A stretch of DNA of 52,518 bases from an uncultured Vibrio sp. (GTDB lineage Bacteria; Pseudomonadota; Gammaproteobacteria; Enterobacterales; Vibrionaceae): contig CANNGN010000017.1 in the NCBI GenBank assembly GCA_947504195.1, positions 1 through 52,518 of the forward strand, given 5' to 3'. The position numbers and the translations under genes are program-made. Shown piece by piece: positions 25,719 through 35,580 of the stretch (the stretch's first letter is position 1; every line of letters starts with the position of its first letter). Under the pieces are notes generated by a model. That model was not told the DNA's origin, searched no databases, and was given only the letters and a program-made list of their open reading frames with translations.

Positions 25719-26062
25719 ATGATTTCTCCAATGAGACAATATTCTAGTTATTACAGCTGTTTTTTTATGCTCGTGAAAATACTCCAAACTTGCGATACAA
25801 AAGTGAACTGAAGTGCTAAACGAAAAACAGATTGCTGTATATCGACTAAATTAAAACACCTTAACGAATCTAGCACATCAACGTCTTGATCAATATAAGA
25901 TGTCATTGGCTTTAATGTGACCAACTCAAGGTTTCCGCATAGTGATATAAATCAATGTATCACTATGTGACCAAGAACTAAGTATGATCAAATCGTCTCG
26001 ATCTCAAGATGGGACTTTTGGCAGGAAAAGAAAAGTGATGAATACGCACAGACAAGTGCAGC
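25719..26062. other. 344-nt intergenic region upstream of glgC
   Basis: No gene is supported here. The region must hold the glgC promoter. Its clearest element is the inverted repeat at 25938-25967. No intrinsic terminator for the nitrilase gene was found, so read-through into glgC is possible. Confidence 0.6.
25938..25967. repeat. 10-bp perfect inverted repeat upstream of glgC
   Basis: CATAGTGATA and TATCACTATG are perfect reverse complements separated by 10 nt (TAAATCAATG), about 220 nt upstream of glgC. There is no T-run after either arm, so it is not an intrinsic terminator. The GTGATA/TATCAC arms are reminiscent of CRP half-sites but the spacing is wrong for CRP. An operator or a structured leader is possible. 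Confidence 0.55.
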
Positions 26063-26908
26063 TTAACAAGATCCAGAATGGTTCCTTGTTGCAATAATTT
26101 GGCTACTAAATCGGCAATGTTGTTCTACCGGCATGGCACTTCGGATACTGCCGAGTGTATTAAGGTCGAGTTCAGCAATAACGTTTTCAGCTTGCGAGCC
26201 AGCTTGAATTATCACTTCTCCCCAAGGTGAAATAACCATTGAATGCCCCCACGTTTCACGTCCTCCTTGATGGGTTCCCGCTTGATTCACGGCAACAATC
26301 CAACATTGAGTTTCAATCGCCCGAGCTCGCAGTAGTATTTCCCAATGGGCTTTTCCGGTTACAGCAGTAAAAGCCGCTGGAACCAAAATTATATCAGCCT
26401 GCTGGCGTCTTAATTCTGTGTATAAATGAGGGAAGCGCACATCGTAACAAATTGATAAACCGATACACCCATAAGGGGTTGTCACAGTTTTCACTTCATT
26501 TCCAGGGGTAAATATTTCTGATTCACGATAGCGTTGATGGCCATCAGACACATCGACATCAAACATATGAATCTTGTCATAGTGTTCAGCGATTTGGCCT
26601 TTATTATTAATGACCACCGTTGTTGTGGTCACCAAATTATCAACAGTTAAAATCGGCATACTGCCAATAATAAGCCAAACATTTTGGCTTTGTGCTAGGG
26701 TCGCGAGTCGAGAAATATATTGATTTGATTCAAGAGGTTCAGCCACATTGTGATAGTCCGTCTTCGTACCAAGTACAATTGAGTTTTCAGGCGTAAGTAC
26801 CCACTCAACACCTTGCTTTGCTAGAGTGGTAACTTGTTGTTCAATATAGTTTATATTAACGTCAACATCAGGTCCTGACGTCATCTGAATCAAACCAACC
26901 TTACTCAT
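26063..26908 (-). CDS. nitrilase-superfamily amidohydrolase (Nit1/YbeM-like)
   Basis: This 281-residue carbon-nitrogen hydrolase has the Glu-Lys-Cys triad: Glu in LTPENS (about 41), Lys in YDKIHMFD and Cys in GLSICYDVRFP. The MFDVDV and ETQCWIVAVNQAG signatures place it with Nit1-like proteins. Some members hydrolyse deaminated glutathione, which is the best guess. Its start overlaps the yhdP stop by 4 nt (ATGA), so the two are coupled. It follows yhdP in other vibrios too, from memory. Confidence 0.88.
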   Translation of the reverse strand: MSKVGLIQMTSGPDVDVNINYIEQQVTTLAKQGVEWVLTPENSIVLGTKTDYHNVAEPLESNQYISRLATLAQSQNVWLIIGSMPILTVDNLVTTTTVVINNKGQIAEHYDKIHMFDVDVSDGHQRYRESEIFTPGNEVKTVTTPYGCIGLSICYDVRFPHLYTELRRQQADIILVPAAFTAVTGKAHWEILLRARAIETQCWIVAVNQAGTHQGGRETWGHSMVISPWGEVIIQAGSQAENVIAELDLNTLGSIRSAMPVEQHCRFSSQIIATRNHSGSC

Positions 26909-29900
26909 TTACGCTCTCCTTGGCTCTTAACTTGCTCACGCATATTTTCCGGTAACGTAAACTCCCCTGTAGTACGTGAAATTTCTTTCACTTTCGGAGA
27001 ATCAATTGGACCAGTCACAGAGTAGTTAACCTCTGTAAAGACTTCAACAACCGGCGCAATAACTGCCGTAATAGCAAACACATACAAGACGGTAATTGGT
27101 GTTACTGCAAATGCACTTAGAACAGGAATGCCAGACGTTATATCAGGAACAAATTTTACTTCAGAATCAATCATTCGCTGATTAAGGTCCACCAAACCTT
27201 TAATCGTCATTTCACCAGCAACCGCATCCATCGTGATATTGTTGGTGACAAAAACCCCGTCAGTTAAATTGCCGCTACCCTCGATCGAATTAAATGCCAT
27301 TCCTGTATCAAACACATCACTAAAATCTAGCTGCATCTTGCGTATAATTGAATCTAAGCTAAATAAACCAATTAAGCGAGCAGCACCACTTACATGGGAA
27401 ACAACACCTTTTCCTAGCTCCGTATTCACTTTTCCGGTCAGCGTATTTACTTTCATGGACCAAGGAGAGCCTTGCCACTGTAAATTACTCGAAAGGGAAA
27501 ATGGCGCTTTTTGAATACCTGACGTAATTCCAAATCTCCGCATAAGATCGGTACTGTTGTCACCACTCATACGCAAATCTACATTGGTGAACGAACTCTC
27601 GCTATTTAGCGTCCAATCTCCACTCGCATGAATTTCATTCGAACCACTTATCACATCAATATTTTTCCAGACTAGCGTGTTACCTTGGCGCTGGAAGTCC
27701 ATATTTAACTCACCAACTTTATACCCTTGCAACCAAAAATCATCCACATGTAATGTTAGATTGGGGATTAACTCATGAAAATCACGATCAAATTGAGAAA
27801 CCAATGGTTTATCCAGAGATGGTTCCGCACTAGTAGTCTGACTATTTTCGTTGCCTAGACTCTCGAGATCTGAGCTATAAATGTGTAAGCGCTTCAACGC
27901 AACAGAAAGATCATAAGGTGCAATATACGAAGCTTGCCCTTCAGCTTCTTGGCTATTGATATCGATCGACCAGCCAACATTTTGCTTTTTAACAACGAGA
28001 TCGGCGTCATGCCACTCCAATGTTCCAGCCGTAAGTTCATTGGCTTCGATTTGTATCAATGTCGGATCTGGTATCACTGGAAATAAAGAGGCTTCAGTAT
28101 CACCGTCGGTACTTGCAACTTGTGCCTGCTTAGAAAAAACAATGGGAATCCAATCATCCATATTGTATTTGTCGGTTCGAATTGCGACTTGATGGCCAGA
28201 AATGGGACTTGGTTTAAAGCTACCATCCCCGATAACCAAGTTTGTGGCTGTTAATATCGGTCTTTTCTCAGAAATATCGATTTCAACTTGGTATTTCGCG
28301 TTTGGCAATTGAGCTCTTGCGGAAATCGTTTGCTGATTACCCGATGCTTGCACCGAGATACTACCTAAGTCACCGACATGTTTATTCAATGGATAAGGGT
28401 AACGGCTTCTCACTCTAGTCAAGTCACCTTCCAAATCAACTTGATAGTTCAGCCCTTGCTGATGGAGGTCGAGATTAATACCTAACGTCCAAGGACCATC
28501 GCCACGCAATGGATCTATCCAGAACTTTCCAATATATGGTTCAAGCTTTGCGACATCCCAAACCCCTTTTGAAGAGATATTAACGTTATAACTTTTATTT
28601 TTTGTTTTACCATTAAACCCAAATGAGATCGGTTGTCCCAATAGTTCTCCGGACATTTTTTTCGCCGTGATAACATCGTCATTAAAAGAAACATCCCCAG
28701 ACACGTTTTGGATGTTCATTGATGGCGATTGAATCTTAACGTTATTGTTCTTCAGTTTCGCTTTTCCAGACACTCGAACATTCTGTTTACGTAAATCAAA
28801 CGGAATATGTAGCTGTAAAGTAGAGTCAACATTTCCATGAATTTCAACACTTGTTAATGCCGTACCTAGCGAATTAGCCAACGGTGAAGAGTTCATTAAA
28901 TCACGTATCGCAATGCCGTCTCCCTTTGCGTTTGCAGAGATATCCAGATGCCCTTTACTCACCAAACTAGGAATGGTCCCAATCACATTTAAGGCTTTAA
29001 CATCCATTAGTTTGGCAGTAGAAGCTTCGTAGTTAAGTGATAGATTTTCAAACAAAGCTTGAAGCTGGATCTCCTTAACATCAGGCCACTTTTCACCAAA
29101 CCGATATCGACCATTCTCCAAGTTAACCTTAGCTTGGAAGACACCACTGTTATCCGAATAAGGAAACTGCTTTAATCGGCCATACCAAAGAATCTGAGCA
29201 CTCTTCGATTCGCCACCCTGTAGAGCAGAAGAAAGGTATTTAGTTAGCGGTACACCTAAGGCTCGGGTTGGTAAATAACGCCATGTCTGACCAACATCAG
29301 ACACATCCCCTTCACCGTAAATAGAAAGCAATGGACTTTGTTCATGGCTATATTCATGAGGAAAGTCTAAACGAAATTCACCAATAAATGAAAGTTCTGG
29401 AGTCTTAAGTGAAATATGATCAGACCAAATGCGCCAACCACTGTTATCTTTTTGCCAAACAAAAGTAATTGCTCCATTTTCAATGACTAACGGAGCCTGA
29501 AAGACATCCCCATATGGCAACTCGTCATCGTTTAATGTCGCATGAATAATGGCATGACTCTCGTCTCCACTCACGCGCGCCTTGAGTTTATGAACTTCTG
29601 GTAGCAATGCCCATTGGTCAGTCGAAATATTATCCAGCTGAGCAGAATACCGAAATGATTCATTATTGGTGTGAGCTATACGAAACTGATTTACTGTCCC
29701 TGAAGGGCTTAGTCCTGCCATCCAACGTTTAAGCATTTCAGCTTGTGGAATAATATCAATGAAAGGTGTCAAGCTCGCAATGTTCGCTTGAGCTAATTCG
29801 GCTCGCCAACCTTTATTTGATAATGAAGCATTAATATCCAATCCAGGCCATTGGTGGCCATCTGTAACTAAAGCAAAGGAATGACTTCTTAGCTGCCAAG

Positions 29901-30813
29901 AGCGCTCCATATCGGTTTCAATTACAGAGGACTCGATAATACCTTTTTGGATAGTCGCTTCATGTCCTTCTCCCCATTGTATAGTGGAAGGACGAAAGTC
30001 AAAGTAAGTTGAAGAGGCAGCATTGTGTTGAAGGTCAATCCACGCATCAAAACTGACTTCACCACCTCTGATTCCCATATCTTGTTTTAAATAGTCCCCC
30101 AACCAAGGGCCAAGCTCGATCTTATTCGCCTGTAAATAAAACTGCCCAGAGAGATCGGTAAAGCTACCATGATCATAAAACTCTGCACCGACATGAAGAG
30201 AGTTGACCCCAGTTCCAACGATACTAACTCGCCCTTCAGTAAAATGTTTCTTACCTTTATTTTTCCATCTGAGTTTTTCGACTGCTAAGACGTGAGTTTC
30301 CCCTGTTATCGATTGATATTTTATTGCTGAATCAACAACAGAAAAATATTCAAGCTGACGCAGAAATATTCGGTCTAAAGTATCGATGAGGAACTGATTA
30401 TATGAAGGAGGTCGATCTTTGGGTTGTTCAAATAAAGGAATAGCAATCGAGCTCGCATCCAACCCTAGCTGATAAATAGTCAGATCAGCAATAACCAACT
30501 GCCCTCTGACTATCGAGCGGAGCAAGTCGAATTCAATATCAACCTGTTTTGCGTTTAAATTTAATTCCTCACCATCTAGATTCAGAACATTCAAACCACT
30601 TAACGAGATTGAAGGATGCGCATTGCGCCAGAACCCATCAACATGCTGAATGGATAAGTTGGCTTGAGTTTGCTGGTTAATCCATTGAATAATTTCAGAT
30701 TGATAACGATCAATATGTGGAAGAGTTATGCGTAAAGTCGTTACAAAAATAGCGAGCAATAGTAACAGAAGGGTCAATGTCCAAAGCGATACTCGCCACA
30801 ACCGACTAAGCAT
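26905..30813 (-). CDS. yhdP: AsmA-like envelope protein YhdP
   Basis: This very long protein (about 1302 residues) has one N-terminal membrane helix (LWTLTLLLLLLAIFVTTL), then a huge periplasmic beta-groove region and an AsmA-like C-terminal domain ending near PVVEVFTEVNYSVTGPIDSP. YhdP, with TamB and YdbH, moves phospholipid from inner to outer membrane in E. coli. The start is taken at ATG 30813 (MLSRLWRV). A TTG directly after the rng stop (30831) is an alternative adding six residues. It sits between rng and the nitrilase gene in one operon. Confidence 0.9.
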   Translation of the reverse strand: MLSRLWRVSLWTLTLLLLLLAIFVTTLRITLPHIDRYQSEIIQWINQQTQANLSIQHVDGFWRNAHPSISLSGLNVLNLDGEELNLNAKQVDIEFDLLRSIVRGQLVIADLTIYQLGLDASSIAIPLFEQPKDRPPSYNQFLIDTLDRIFLRQLEYFSVVDSAIKYQSITGETHVLAVEKLRWKNKGKKHFTEGRVSIVGTGVNSLHVGAEFYDHGSFTDLSGQFYLQANKIELGPWLGDYLKQDMGIRGGEVSFDAWIDLQHNAASSTYFDFRPSTIQWGEGHEATIQKGIIESSVIETDMERSWQLRSHSFALVTDGHQWPGLDINASLSNKGWRAELAQANIASLTPFIDIIPQAEMLKRWMAGLSPSGTVNQFRIAHTNNESFRYSAQLDNISTDQWALLPEVHKLKARVSGDESHAIIHATLNDDELPYGDVFQAPLVIENGAITFVWQKDNSGWRIWSDHISLKTPELSFIGEFRLDFPHEYSHEQSPLLSIYGEGDVSDVGQTWRYLPTRALGVPLTKYLSSALQGGESKSAQILWYGRLKQFPYSDNSGVFQAKVNLENGRYRFGEKWPDVKEIQLQALFENLSLNYEASTAKLMDVKALNVIGTIPSLVSKGHLDISANAKGDGIAIRDLMNSSPLANSLGTALTSVEIHGNVDSTLQLHIPFDLRKQNVRVSGKAKLKNNNVKIQSPSMNIQNVSGDVSFNDDVITAKKMSGELLGQPISFGFNGKTKNKSYNVNISSKGVWDVAKLEPYIGKFWIDPLRGDGPWTLGINLDLHQQGLNYQVDLEGDLTRVRSRYPYPLNKHVGDLGSISVQASGNQQTISARAQLPNAKYQVEIDISEKRPILTATNLVIGDGSFKPSPISGHQVAIRTDKYNMDDWIPIVFSKQAQVASTDGDTEASLFPVIPDPTLIQIEANELTAGTLEWHDADLVVKKQNVGWSIDINSQEAEGQASYIAPYDLSVALKRLHIYSSDLESLGNENSQTTSAEPSLDKPLVSQFDRDFHELIPNLTLHVDDFWLQGYKVGELNMDFQRQGNTLVWKNIDVISGSNEIHASGDWTLNSESSFTNVDLRMSGDNSTDLMRRFGITSGIQKAPFSLSSNLQWQGSPWSMKVNTLTGKVNTELGKGVVSHVSGAARLIGLFSLDSIIRKMQLDFSDVFDTGMAFNSIEGSGNLTDGVFVTNNITMDAVAGEMTIKGLVDLNQRMIDSEVKFVPDITSGIPVLSAFAVTPITVLYVFAITAVIAPVVEVFTEVNYSVTGPIDSPKVKEISRTTGEFTLPENMREQVKSQGERK

Positions 30814-30831
30814 AAATAAACGCCATTCCAA

Positions 30832-32301
30832 CTACATCATAACAACATCGAATTGCTCTTGAACATAGAGCGGCTCCGATTGAATGCAAACTTGTTTTCC
30901 GATGAACACTTCAAGCTCTGCCAAAGCATGATATTCATCACCTTGTAGGCTATCAGCAACGGCTGGAGAAGCATAAACGACAAACTTATCTGAATCGTAA
31001 GCTCTATTTACACGAGTAATTTCACGTAAAATTTCAAAGCAAACCGTCTCGATAGTTTTAACTCGACCACGACCTTCACAAGCCGAACAAGTTGAACAAA
31101 GAACGTGTTCGATGCTTTCTCGAGTGCGTTTACGAGTCATTTCAACCAAACCGAGTTGGGTAAAGCCGTTAATGTTTGTTTTCACTCGATCATTGTCTAA
31201 AGCTAGCTCTAATGACGTTACAACCCTTTTGCGATGGAGGTCTGATGCCATATCGATAAAATCAATAATGATGATTCCACCTAAATTTCGAAGGCGTAGT
31301 TGTCGAGCAATAGCTTGTGTCGCTTCAATATTGGTATTAAATATCGTTTCTTCAAGGTTACGTCGTCCAACAAAAGCTCCGGTATTAATATCAATCGTTG
31401 TCATCGCTTCGGTTTGATCAATAATGATGTAACCACCTGATTTAAGTTCGACTTTTCGCTCTAAACAGCGTTGGATTTCATTTTCGATATCATGCATATC
31501 GAACATAGGTTTATCACCGCCGTAAAGCATTAGCTTTTCGGTGAGCTCTGGAACATATTCCGAAGTAAACTCTTTCAAGTTCTCATATTCGAGGCGAGAA
31601 TCAATCAAGATCTTGTTAAGGTCGGTGCCAACAAAATCTCGTAAAATACGCTGTGATAGGCCCAACTCGCCGTAAAGCATTGAGCGAGTTTTATAGCGCC
31701 CTCGTCGTTCAACAACCTTACTCCACAAACGTTTTAGAAATGCAGCGTCTTGTGATAGTTCTTTAGCATCAGCACCCTCAGAAGCCGTTCTAATAATAAA
31801 GCCGCCAAGATCATCACAATGACCAGCGACCGCTTCTTTTAGCCGCTCGCGTTCCGCTTCACTTTCTATTCGCTGTGATACACCGACATGGTTCGCTCCA
31901 GGCATAAAAACAAGATAACGTGATGGAAGGGTGATATCAGTGGTCAGGCGCGCTCCTTTGGTACCGAGCGGATCCTTTACGACTTGGACAACAATATCTT
32001 GCCCCTGACGCACCAGTTCAGATATATCACGAACTTTGAATTTCTGTTTTTCAGTTTCAGCCACACACTCGGTATGAGGGATAATATCGGAGGCATGCAA
32101 AAAAGCCGCTTTTTCTAAACCAATATCAATAAAAGCGGCTTGCATTCCAGGAAGGACGCGACTGACTCGGCCCTTATATATATTACCGACAAGTCCACGC
32201 TTTGCTTCGCGTTCGATGTGTATTTCTTGAAGTATTCCATCTTCAATCATTGCAACCCGCGTTTCACTCGGGGTCACATTTAACAGCAACTCAGCACTCA
32301 T
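30832..32301 (-). CDS. rng: ribonuclease G
   Basis: This 489-residue single-strand endonuclease matures 16S rRNA 5' ends and degrades some mRNAs. An S1 domain (about 35-120, GNIYKGRVSRVLPGMQAAFID) is followed by the catalytic DNase I-like domain with magnesium aspartates in TTIDINTGAFVG and IIIDFIDM. The Zn-link region reads CSTCSACEGRGR where E. coli has CPTC. The C-terminus EPLYVQEQFDVVMM is nearly identical to E. coli RNase G, and the extra domains of RNase E are absent. Maf lies 21 nt upstream. Confidence 0.96.
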   Translation of the reverse strand: MSAELLLNVTPSETRVAMIEDGILQEIHIEREAKRGLVGNIYKGRVSRVLPGMQAAFIDIGLEKAAFLHASDIIPHTECVAETEKQKFKVRDISELVRQGQDIVVQVVKDPLGTKGARLTTDITLPSRYLVFMPGANHVGVSQRIESEAERERLKEAVAGHCDDLGGFIIRTASEGADAKELSQDAAFLKRLWSKVVERRGRYKTRSMLYGELGLSQRILRDFVGTDLNKILIDSRLEYENLKEFTSEYVPELTEKLMLYGGDKPMFDMHDIENEIQRCLERKVELKSGGYIIIDQTEAMTTIDINTGAFVGRRNLEETIFNTNIEATQAIARQLRLRNLGGIIIIDFIDMASDLHRKRVVTSLELALDNDRVKTNINGFTQLGLVEMTRKRTRESIEHVLCSTCSACEGRGRVKTIETVCFEILREITRVNRAYDSDKFVVYASPAVADSLQGDEYHALAELEVFIGKQVCIQSEPLYVQEQFDVVMM

Positions 32302-32322
32302 TCGCGCACCTTGGTAAAATGA

Positions 32323-32904
32323 CTATGAAAATTCAAGCAACAGCTGTTCTGTTTCAAACAGTGGAAGCCCAACAACAGCATGATAACTACCTTCGATTCG
32401 GGTAACAAACTTCCCCCCAATGCCTTGAATAGCATAGCTACCTGCTTTATCTTGTGGTTCACCGGAGTTCCAATACTCTATAATTTCTTCCGAACTCAAT
32501 GATTTAAACCATACATCAGTTACGACTATGATTGTCTTAAATTTCTCATTCTTAACTAGCGTAACCGAGGTCATCACTTGGTGAGATGCATCAGACATTA
32601 ATGTTAATATCCGCTGAGCATCTGCCAAATCTTTTGGTTTCTCTAGTATATGCTGACCGGAAACGACAATGGTATCTGCGCCAAGAAAAATGAGATCTTT
32701 CGCGTTACCATCTCTTTTCTCAAGCAGTGCTTGCGCGGCTAATGCTTTATCTTTTGATAAGCGCTCGACATACTCTTTCGCACTTTCACTCGAGAGCCTC
32801 TTCTCTTCAACGTTGGGTACCAAAATATCAAACTGATAACCAAGTTGTTTAAGCAGTTCACTACGTCGAGGAGATCCTGAAGCCAAAACCAAGTTTTTCA
32901 CCAT
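32323..32904 (-). CDS. maf: Maf-family nucleoside triphosphate pyrophosphatase (YhdE type)
   Basis: This is a 193-residue Maf protein. YhdE-type members hydrolyse dTTP, UTP and modified pyrimidine nucleotides to monophosphates. Motifs are LVLASGSPRRSELLKQLGY at the N-terminus, LGADTIVV in the middle and DKAGSYAIQGIGG. The start at 32904 (MVKNLVLASGS) is 2 nt after the mreD stop. A longer frame reaching back into mreD is not supported by the family. Confidence 0.92.
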   Translation of the reverse strand: MVKNLVLASGSPRRSELLKQLGYQFDILVPNVEEKRLSSESAKEYVERLSKDKALAAQALLEKRDGNAKDLIFLGADTIVVSGQHILEKPKDLADAQRILTLMSDASHQVMTSVTLVKNEKFKTIIVVTDVWFKSLSSEEIIEYWNSGEPQDKAGSYAIQGIGGKFVTRIEGSYHAVVGLPLFETEQLLLEFS

Positions 32905-32906
32905 CG

Positions 32907-33395
32907 TCACCGGATATTCCAATAACGACGAACCCGCCGCAATAATAAAAACATCCAAGGCCATAGAATGAAGCTAATCACACCACCCCATAACGAAATG
33001 GAATTGAATTCCACTTCCCTTAACATGTATTCACCAAAGAAAATCATCAGATCAAGTAGAATCGTCATGATCCCCATGACAACAGCTTGCTGCCACAGCG
33101 CCATATTACGTAATACTAGGAAATTCATCGCGACAACATACACAACAATAGACATCATCATGCCACGAATGCCAAGCGTAGAACCGAGAATCAAATCCCA
33201 AATCAACCCAAGGATCAAAGCAGATCCGACATTAACTCTATGGGGTAATGCTAATACCCAATAGCAAGTGATCAGTAATAACCATGAAGGGCGAAGAAGA
33301 TCCAACGTTCCCGGCCAAGGCGTCGTTTGCAAAATGAGAGCGCATATAAATGAAAACCAAATAACTAGCCGACCTCGAAATAAGCTATTTTTCAT
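32907..33395 (-). CDS. mreD: rod-shape determining protein MreD
   Basis: This 162-residue hydrophobic protein with about five membrane segments is the inner-membrane subunit of the elongasome. LILGLIWDLILGSTLGIRG is the typical MreD core. It overlaps mreC by 11 nt and leads into maf, the E. coli order mreB-mreC-mreD-maf-rng. Confidence 0.93.
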   Translation of the reverse strand: MKNSLFRGRLVIWFSFICALILQTTPWPGTLDLLRPSWLLLITCYWVLALPHRVNVGSALILGLIWDLILGSTLGIRGMMMSIVVYVVAMNFLVLRNMALWQQAVVMGIMTILLDLMIFFGEYMLREVEFNSISLWGGVISFILWPWMFLLLRRVRRYWNIR

Positions 33396-34275
33396 TTATC
33401 ACCTCTTCACTACCAAGTAATTCAGGAGTTGAGAGCACCGCTTTTTGCTGACGGTCTTCATTCGGCCAAATCAATAGTAGATAGCGTAAACGGTCAAAGT
33501 CGACGACAGGCTCGACTTCAATCACGGCGAATTCGCGGCGAGTATCACGATCAACCGTTGAAATTGTCCCTACAGGATAACCTTCAGGATAAATACCACC
33601 TAGGCCTGAAGATACAAGAAAATCGCCAACCTTAATATCTGTACTACTCGGAATATGTTCGAGTTCAATATGGTCAACTTTGCCATTCCCCGATGCAATA
33701 ACTCGAATATCATTACGGAGGTTTTGGACTGGAATAGCACTCGTATCGTCGATGAGCAGTAAGACTCGGCTGTTATGTGCAGCGACAAAAGTCACCTGTC
33801 CGACAATACCCTTCTCATTGATAACGGGTTGACCTTCATAGACCCCATCTGTGTGACCTTTATCGATGACAACTTGATGAGTATAAGGAGAAGTATCAAC
33901 CGCCATCACTTCAGTGACGACCTTTTTCTCATCTCTAACAAAAGAAGAGCCCAATAATTTACGTAACCGTTGGTTTTCTTCTTTGTACTGATTTAACAAG
34001 ACTAAGTCACTTTTCATTTCAAGTAACTCTTGCTTCATTCGTTGATTGGTATAAATCAAACTTTGATGAGAATTGAGGCGAGTGTACAAATCATCAAACA
34101 TAATACGCGGCAAATCAGCCGCATATTGAATCGGAGCGACAACGCTGTTCAACAAATATCGAACTTTTGAAAATGCATTTAAGCGAGTATCAGCCAGTAT
34201 CAAACCAATTGATATTATGAGGGCTAAAAAGAGACGCAAAGGAAGAGATGGGCCTTTTCCAAAAATAGGCTTCAT
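33385..34275 (-). CDS. mreC: rod-shape determining protein MreC
   Basis: This 296-residue bitopic membrane protein scaffolds the elongation complex. One N-terminal membrane helix (LRLFLALIISIGLILAD) is followed by a coiled coil (about 65-105, with QELLEMKSDLVLLNQYKEEN). The periplasmic beta domain carries GHTDGVYEGQPVINEKGIVGQV and VSSGLGGIYPEGYPVG. The start at 34275 (MKPIFGKGP) follows GGAGGGAAG and is preferred to a frame starting five codons earlier. Confidence 0.94.
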   Translation of the reverse strand: MKPIFGKGPSLPLRLFLALIISIGLILADTRLNAFSKVRYLLNSVVAPIQYAADLPRIMFDDLYTRLNSHQSLIYTNQRMKQELLEMKSDLVLLNQYKEENQRLRKLLGSSFVRDEKKVVTEVMAVDTSPYTHQVVIDKGHTDGVYEGQPVINEKGIVGQVTFVAAHNSRVLLLIDDTSAIPVQNLRNDIRVIASGNGKVDHIELEHIPSSTDIKVGDFLVSSGLGGIYPEGYPVGTISTVDRDTRREFAVIEVEPVVDFDRLRYLLLIWPNEDRQQKAVLSTPELLGSEEVINEK

Positions 34276-34302
34276 CTGACTTCCCTCCACTCGTGAGTGG
34301 GA

Positions 34303-35346
34303 TTACTCTTCACTGAATAGATCACCACCATGTATGTCAATCATTTCAAAGGCTTTTCCGCCACCACGAGCAACACACGTTAATGGTTCATCCGCTATAA
34401 CCATCGGAATTCCAGTTTCTTCCGTTAATAATCGATCAATATCTCTTAGTAATGCGCCACCACCTGTCATAACCATACCATTCTCTGAAATATCAGCAGC
34501 CAACTCTGGAGGACACTGCTCTAGTGCAATCATGACGGCAGATACGATACCAGATAAAGGCTCTTGCAATGCTTCGAGAATTTCGTTGGAGTTAAGCGTA
34601 AAGCTGCGTGGCACACCTTCTGCAAGGTTGCGACCGCGAACTTCTATTTCCTTAACATCGTCACCAGGATAAGCAGAACCAATCTCATGCTTAATTTTTT
34701 CAGCGGTTGCTTCACCAATTAAACTGCCATAATTACGGCGAACGTAATTAATAATAGCTTCATCAAATCGGTCACCACCAATTCTAACTGAAGACGAATA
34801 CACCACGCCATTTAACGAAATAACCGCAACTTCGGTTGTACCACCACCAATGTCTACGACCATTGATCCTGTTGGCTCGGAAACTCGCAATCCAGCGCCA
34901 ATCGCAGCGGCCATTGGCTCATCAATCAAGTAAACCTCACGAGCTCCAGCTCCAAGCGCTGATTCTCTAATCGCTCGACGCTCTACCTGAGTGGATCCAC
35001 AAGGCACACAAACGAGTACTCGAGGGCTTGGTTTAAGAAAACTATTGTCATGGACTTGTTTGATGAATGTTTGCAGCATCTTCTCAGTCACATAAAAATC
35101 GGCAATAACACCATCTTTCATTGGACGAATTGCTGAAATATTCCCTGGAGTTCGACCCAGCATTTGCTTAGCAGCATGACCTACAGCTGCGACACTGCGT
35201 CCTCCGCGGCTTTTATCACGACGAATAGCGACGACAGAAGGTTCATCAAGAACAATCCCTTGACCTTTAACATAAATAAGAGTGTTAGCGGTACCTAAAT
35301 CAATTGAAAGGTCATTAGAAAACATACCACGAAGTTTTTTAAACAT
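34303..35346 (-). CDS. mreB: rod-shape determining actin homologue MreB
   Basis: This 347-residue actin-like filament protein directs lateral wall synthesis. ATP-site signatures are SIDLGTANTLIYVKG (phosphate 1), VVDIGGGTTEVAVIS (phosphate 2) and VMTGGGALL (adenosine). The N-terminal MFKKLRGMFSND is the amphipathic membrane-binding tail. It heads mreBCD-maf-rng-yhdP-nit. The 234 nt upstream separate it from csrD. Confidence 0.97.
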   Translation of the reverse strand: MFKKLRGMFSNDLSIDLGTANTLIYVKGQGIVLDEPSVVAIRRDKSRGGRSVAAVGHAAKQMLGRTPGNISAIRPMKDGVIADFYVTEKMLQTFIKQVHDNSFLKPSPRVLVCVPCGSTQVERRAIRESALGAGAREVYLIDEPMAAAIGAGLRVSEPTGSMVVDIGGGTTEVAVISLNGVVYSSSVRIGGDRFDEAIINYVRRNYGSLIGEATAEKIKHEIGSAYPGDDVKEIEVRGRNLAEGVPRSFTLNSNEILEALQEPLSGIVSAVMIALEQCPPELAADISENGMVMTGGGALLRDIDRLLTEETGIPMVIADEPLTCVARGGGKAFEMIDIHGGDLFSEE

Positions 35347-35580
35347 ATTCTTCGTTCATCCTGAAATAAATAAAAGAAATAGAAGACAAAAATTGCCTTA
35401 AATGTACCAATGCCACGCCAACACAGCAAGGCATTGAAGCATAAACATGATAGGAAACATGTAATTTCTTACACATTTCTAACTATTGGAAAAAAAAACA
35501 GACCTTAATGGGTAAAAAAACATCATAACGTAAAAATAATGACGCTTAAAATGCATTTGTATTCAACGCTTAAATTTAAA
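35347..35580. other. mreB-csrD junction; site where V. cholerae carries the MSHA cluster
   Basis: This 234-nt AT-rich gap contains no gene. It must hold the mreB promoter. In V. cholerae the MSHA pilus genes lie between csrD (called mshH there) and mreB. Here the two are adjacent, as in E. coli. No repeat or scar was found in the gap. Confidence 0.7.

Noticed and set aside
35347..35580. Excision scar of an MSHA cluster
   Set aside because: No direct repeat, pilin fragment or integrase site could be seen, so loss and ancestral absence cannot be told apart here.
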